The notes under the pieces were generated by a model. The model had not been told where the DNA came from and did no database searches. It worked only from the letters and a program-made list of their open reading frames with translations. This document shows, piece by piece, positions 8,801 to 12,315 of a DNA stretch of 12,315 nt. Position 1 is the first letter of the stretch. Each line of letters starts with the position of its first letter. The translations under genes were made by a program, and so were the position numbers. The DNA comes from Entrophospora sp. SA101 (lineage: Eukaryota > Glomeromycota > Glomeromycetes > Entrophosporales > Entrophosporaceae). Location of the stretch: positions 1 through 12,315 of the forward strand of contig CAUDNR010001647.1 of assembly GCA_958430865.1 (NCBI GenBank). Reading direction: 5' to 3'.

Positions 8801-9524
8801 ATTTCCACTAAATAATGGATTAATATAAATGTTAACAGCATCTAATAATTGATAAAATATATTTGTTAGAATCAAGAATGAATTTTACAAATAAATAAAT
8901 GAATATATATATATATATATACTTACTGGGAGCAACATTATAAGTTTTCCATGACATAGGTGTAGAGTTATTTTGACAAGTATCTAGGCCTAGATTATCA
9001 CCTAACATTGTTAAACACTTTCCATTATTTGAGCTGCTTGTGAAAGTATCATCACTATTCAATTTCCATTTTTGGGTAACTCCATTATCACAAGGACAAG
9101 CTTGCACAGCAGAATTAGATTGTGTGGTAAGGCACAACTTGTTATCTAAAGATCCAATTGAAATTTCAGTTGAATTTGATAATGGTCGAGATGGATCTGT
9201 TGAAATAAGATTCCATTTTATTAAATCAGAAATTTTTCCAAATCGATCAACAGGACAGCTTGTGAGAGTTATAGATGTGCAACTTTGGGTTGAATTGCTT
9301 GCGTATTGTAAACAGGTTTTTGATTGTTCATTGCGAATAAACTTGGCTAAAATATCAAAGGAAAAACAGTTAGTCAAAAAAAAAATTTCTGATGCAAAAA
9401 AAAGTTGAAAATTATATAGTTGTGAAGACCTACCTGCTTGTACTTTAGTATTCACATTTGTAAGCAACAGCAAAATAACGAAAGCTAATATAATAAAATC
9501 AAAGTTCCTGCTTTGTTCTCTCAT
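5826..9524 (-). CDS. Receptor-like membrane protein: lectin, crystallin-like, EGF and cysteine-rich modules
   Basis: Exons: 9524-9434, 9346-8927, 8841-8341, 8256-8128, 8024-7881, 7776-7288, 7187-7020 and 6919-5826 (TGA 5828-5826). The CDS is 3036 nt, 1011 aa. All junctions are GT-AG and all introns (87, 85, 84, 103, 104, 100, 100 nt) are phase 1. Residues 1-30 form a signal peptide (hydrophobic IILAFVILLLL, likely cut after VQA). Residues 31-170 resemble a ricin B-type lectin (KTCLQ, KLCLT, TQKW, KCLTM, paired Cys). Residues 253-325 look beta/gamma-crystallin-like (YEQPAYFGNSEFFESG, then VPDGFRGVIW). Residues 338-428 are two EGF-like modules; 429 to about 795 are furin/growth-factor-receptor-type CxxC repeats. 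A transmembrane helix spans about 827-849, followed by VKKRKK and a 160-residue tail with an NSG repeat and no kinase. N-glycosylation sequons occur outside. I infer a type I surface or secretory-pathway protein, perhaps binding glycans; the ligand is unknown. The start is chosen because it is the only ATG giving a signal peptide and has A at -3. Confidence 0.87.
5884..5937 (-). repeat. 9-bp tandem repeat encoding Asn-Ser-Gly in the cytoplasmic tail
   Basis: Six tandem 9-base units (plus strand CCACTATTA, with two single-base variants) encode the NSG run at about residues 978-993 of the receptor-like protein, near its C-terminus. Because the unit is a multiple of three, copy-number changes keep the frame. 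It is a likely polymorphic, disordered stretch. Confidence 0.85.
7881..8256 (-). repeat. Tandemly duplicated EGF-module exons
   Basis: Exon 4 (8256-8128) and exon 5 (8024-7881) each encode one cysteine-rich EGF/laminin-EGF-like module. Their last 23 residues differ at only three positions: FTGERCDQCLPGFFGPNCQ in one, FTGEKCDQCLPGFFGVNCQ in the other. The intervening 103-nt intron (8127-8025) is unrelated-looking AT-rich sequence. Exon 6 begins with a third, more diverged module (CNCGNGVCDDKGVCSCNAGW). This indicates exon duplication within the gene. Confidence 0.8.
9347..9433 (-). other. Intron 1, 87 nt, in-frame and without stops
   Basis: Donor GTAGGT follows GCAG (exon end 9434), a GACTAAC branch-like box lies upstream of the end, and the acceptor is TTTTAG (9348-9347). 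The length is 29 codons and the intron frame has no stop, so an unspliced message would still encode the protein with 29 extra residues right after the signal peptide. The spliced form joins VQA to AKFIRNEQSK, which starts the lectin-like domain cleanly, so I take splicing as the main form. Confidence 0.75.
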
Positions 9525-9548
9525 TATTATTATTATTATTATTATTAT
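9523..9548. repeat. (ATT)n microsatellite abutting the start codon
   Basis: About eight to nine ATT units run from 9523 and overlap the CAT that is the minus-strand start codon. The immediate 5' leader of the receptor-like gene is therefore (AAT)n ending in AATAATG, which places A at -3. Repeat length changes would alter leader length but not the reading frame of the protein. Confidence 0.85.
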
Positions 9549-11369
9549 AATTAGTTAAGTTAAAGTTTAAATATTAATGGTATCTATCTACAAAAAAATC
9601 TATTTTAAATAAAATCTATTTACAAAATAAATATATAATTAAGAGAAATCCAGTTCCCTTGTTATTTAATGAAAAAGGAAAATATAGTGTATAAACAAAA
9701 GCTAAGATTCGAACGACTATGGCACCCTTGGTTTATTATTATTAAGAAGAGTAAAAAATATCTTTTTTTTTACAATAGCTGTCCATTATATATACAATTT
9801 TCAGTGTAATTATGCATGGACTAATATGGAAATAAAGTTAATTTGTTAACTTATTTGTTTACTTCGGTTTTTTGTAATCTATAATTAAATAAGGAGGTGT
9901 TTGTCCTTTATTATTGTTTATTACAGTATTATTTATCAAAGACATTATCATAAAGACATTACATATATAGTAATGGTAGACAATGTTTATGTTTATCTCG
10001 TATATATATAGATGGTTGTCTAAATTGTTTTTAGAAAAAAAAGTCAATTTCGGCATCAATGTTAATATTATATCATTTGGTTCAAAAGTTTATAAATTTG
10101 GCAACCATAAATTCCGTAATCAGTTGTGGGTGTAACTATCATATGTAACAATTATATTATTTTGTATATTGTGTTTATATTGTTATATTAACGGTTATGA
10201 ATTTCGTATTATTATTGTTGTTGCGCTGAATTGATTATTATTATTTTGTCCTATTAATTGAAGAGTTCTTTAGTAGGATTTATATTGAACGATTCTGTAT
10301 TAGGATCCGGGATTTCCTTCATTAGATTACAACTGGTGGAGATGTTAATTGCTAGTCGAGCATATTAAGCACAAATTCCGCTCGAAATGCGCTTCAAACA
10401 TGCTTTCAATTATGCTTTAAATATTACGTTATAAATAGTTTGATTTATTTATTAGCAGAGTATGATGCTCAAGAAAATTGCTTAAGAAAAAACTCTTAGA
10501 GTAATTGTAAAAACACTGTTGAAATGATGCAGCGTTTTATTTGTATATAATGATAAAAATGTTGGAGCTAAACCCGTTTGAGTAAATTTAGCATGTTTAA
10601 AAGAATATTTTGAATTTGGTTGCTTAAAAGCCTGTTGTTTTAAAAGAGTTCAATCCGCTTGAAATCTAAAACTGGATTGAGCCAAACCTAAGCTGAACTG
10701 ACGAGCAATCTAACATCGCTAATTACAAACTCGTATTAATAACTGGTTCATAATAACTAGTTTATTTTTTAATAAATGCACAAACATCATATTAAACGCC
10801 ATTTAATTATTGTTGATGACAACAAAGTACTTTTCTAGCTTCGAGTTTACTTTGACTATTTGTTAAATTCATCAAATTTATTTTTGTTCAAATTTTATTT
10901 CTTCTCATTCTAGAAAATGTGAACTTGGGACGTCATAAATTTGTATTTGTTATCATCAATTAATACACTCCTAAATAATAATCGGTGAAATATTAAATAC
11001 AAAAAATTGAAATCATTAAAATAAAATTCTAGAAAAATGATTCAGAAAATAATGGTAGAGTTATTTAATAAAAATAAACTAGATTCTTATAAATTATCTA
11101 TCATTAATCTAAATGATTTTTTTTAGAATAGTGATTGGATTGGTTAATGCGAGCCAATTAATGTTAACATACCAATAACAAATAACAAAAAAGAAAAAGA
11201 TCAAGGGCGTGTCGTTGTATGTGATGAGTTCACGTTTCATTTTTTTCATCAATTTATTACAAATTTTATTTTACACAAATCAGGAGACAAATATAACAAT
11301 CGTTATTGTCGTTGTGCTAGTATTATTATTTATAACGATTGCAACGATTGCAATACATTGCTGTTCACA
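9525..11369. other. Upstream region of the receptor-like gene, no gene seen
   Basis: This 1.8-kb stretch contains the 5' flank of the minus-strand gene. A TATATATTT string (minus strand, about 9637-9629) lies some 105-115 bases before the ATG and could be a TATA element, though such strings are common here. Short frames at 9859-10059 (-) and 11209-11397 (+) are low-complexity and I do not call them genes. A 10-bp-arm inverted repeat lies at 11297-11306 and 11332-11341. A decayed GCTCG-type repeat at about 10350-10715 is listed separately. Confidence 0.5.
10350..10715. repeat. Decayed GCTCG/CGAGC-type repeat
   Basis: GTCGAGC at about 10355 and GCTCGAA at about 10380 are intact copies of a CGAGC/GCTCG motif. 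Further along, the related forms CCCGTTTGAG, CCGCTTGAAA, GATTGAGCC and GACGAGC recur, many looking like CpG-to-TpG changes of the same motif. Three roughly 12-base ATGC(T)TTCAAA-like units follow one another at 10388-10425. I infer an old CpG-containing repeat that has mutated; no borders or coding capacity are visible. Confidence 0.3.
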
Positions 11370-11939
11370 ACTTCTAATCTTTATACTACTCCTCTAAGGC
11401 TGCTCTAGAGTTCTTCAGCTAGGAATCATCCAAGCCCAAGGATGTGCAACTTTTCTAAAAAAACGGCTCAACTTATTACAATGTAGACCTGACCTTCTGC
11501 AAACATGTTTTCATCACCATTTAACATTATATGCGGTAAGGTTAAACCTTTGGGTCTTGTGAACTGTCAAAGCGAACATGTTCTGGAGAGGCGATCGTCA
11601 CCTCGATGCGCTTTTGACATTAACTTCAGAATGGCAAGCTTCATTTTTCGCAATTATTTGCTTATACTTGTCAGGGTTGGAAACTTCACCTCCTCATCAA
11701 TCATCTTTGTCACCAATGGTTCCATTGCATATATTCTCATTAAACAATTTGTTGCTCAAGAACACCACCCTTTGATAACGAACAACGAGAAAATCTCCTA
11801 AGTTTGCAAGTAGATTTGGACCATCGCGTAAGTTTTTATGAAAGAATGATTTTGAACTTGTTAGTTGTGGATATGATGAGTCTTTGTTTTGTGTATTATT
11901 AATGGGATTTTGCGGTAATGGATGTTTGGTAAATGTCAT
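11370..11939 (-). pseudogene. C-terminal remnant of a Pif1/Helitron-type helicase
   Basis: Read on the minus strand, 11939-11697 gives an open frame containing RVVFLSNKLFNENICNGTIG, the NGT(I/L)G region of Pif1-family SF1B helicases. A frameshift follows, and FPTLTSISKQIIAK-like sequence appears in another frame. FALTVHKTQ (about 11573-11547) is the conserved Pif1 TxHK(S/T)Q motif. After a further one-base shift, GLTLPH and a final motif region resembling QVYxxxSRA (stop at the R position) run to about 11465. HILGL and a broken LEEYKRLE-like end reach about 11373. At least three frameshifts and several stops make it non-functional. The ATPase half (Walker A and B) is absent from the window. 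It is probably a relic of a multicopy helicase or Helitron. Confidence 0.7.
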
Positions 11940-12315
11940 TGTAACTCGACAACCATCAGTGTTAAAACAATGGTAAAATTTTCAAACGACCGAGTGCATG
12001 CGAGTGATGTTATGTTTCTTTTTCTATTTATGCATCTGAGCAACCGTTTATATTTATATATATATATATATAGGTTTCAAGGATGTGAACTTTCTCATAG
12101 AAGTAAAGCCTTGGTATGTGTAATTATGATTCACCTCTCAATCTTGAATAGGTTAACACATCATAATTATTATCAGTCAGACAGGATTTCACGCAATCGA
12201 CATGTCTGTCATAGCTATGTAAAATTTTTGTGAAACATGTCAATTTTTACTATTAAAATCGAAGTTACTTTTTTGTTTGTTACTAGTACACCCATATATA
12301 GTTTTTAACAAGGAA
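11940..12315. other. Right-end stretch, no gene seen
   Basis: A 103-codon plus-strand frame (11922-12233) crosses a TA microsatellite at about 12052-12072 and has no protein-like pattern, so I do not call it. If the helicase relic extends further upstream on the minus strand, its sequence here is too decayed for me to read. Nothing else is visible. Confidence 0.45.

Noticed and set aside
9700..9735. A TTCGAA-containing string on the minus strand resembling a tRNA T-arm.
   Set aside because: The bases flanking the loop do not pair as a T-stem, and no acceptor stem or anticodon arm can be drawn around it.
11297..11341. A 10-bp-arm inverted repeat downstream of the helicase relic, considered as a Helitron 3' hairpin.
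   Set aside because: The loop is 25 bases, longer than usual for Helitrons, and there is no CTRR terminus at a proper distance.
11505..11801. Overlapping plus-strand frames at 11505-11801 and 11578-11775.
   Set aside because: They run antisense to the recognised helicase motifs on the minus strand.
1..12315. Possible CRISPR array, bacterial operon or rRNA/tRNA genes.
   Set aside because: No regularly spaced repeats, no ribosome-binding-site-led gene string and no RNA gene structure are visible; the splice sites and transposon relics indicate a eukaryote.

Overview
The window looks like nuclear DNA of an AT-rich, transposon-rich eukaryote, most likely an arbuscular mycorrhizal fungus of the Rhizophagus/Glomus type. 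The reasons are the very AT-rich intergenic DNA, short GT-AG introns (67-104 nt), decayed Pif1-type helicase and repeated-family pseudogenes of a kind I associate with these fungi, and a cysteine-rich receptor-like gene. The taxon is an inference from style, not from a marker gene.

Only one gene appears intact. It lies on the minus strand from 9524 down to 5826 and has eight exons and seven introns. The spliced product is 1011 aa: signal peptide, ricin B-type (beta-trefoil) lectin-like domain, beta/gamma-crystallin-like region, two near-identical EGF-like modules, a long furin/growth-factor-receptor-type cysteine-rich region, one transmembrane helix, and a basic cytoplasmic tail with an Asn-Ser-Gly repeat. 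All seven introns are phase 1, so every internal exon is symmetric (1-1).

Left of it is a graveyard of sequence. Positions 1-950 are AT-rich and non-coding, with one RFX-type X-box palindrome at 125-138. A broken coding fragment lies at about 951-1312 (+). A TA-flanked, pogo/Tigger-like terminal-inverted-repeat element spans 1436-3081; it contains no visible transposase but carries a broken two-exon gene fragment on the minus strand (1576-2387). A multiply disrupted plus-strand pseudogene runs from 3149 to 5273 and carries a small MITE-like insertion at about 4243-4373.

Right of the intact gene, 9525-11369 holds an ATT microsatellite abutting the start codon and a decayed GCTCG-type repeat (about 10350-10715). 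A minus-strand pseudogene of a Pif1/Helitron-type helicase C-terminus follows at 11370-11939. The last 375 bases show nothing beyond a TA microsatellite.

The genes do not form an operon or pathway. The picture is one expressed-looking surface or secretory-pathway protein gene embedded in decayed mobile and multicopy sequence.
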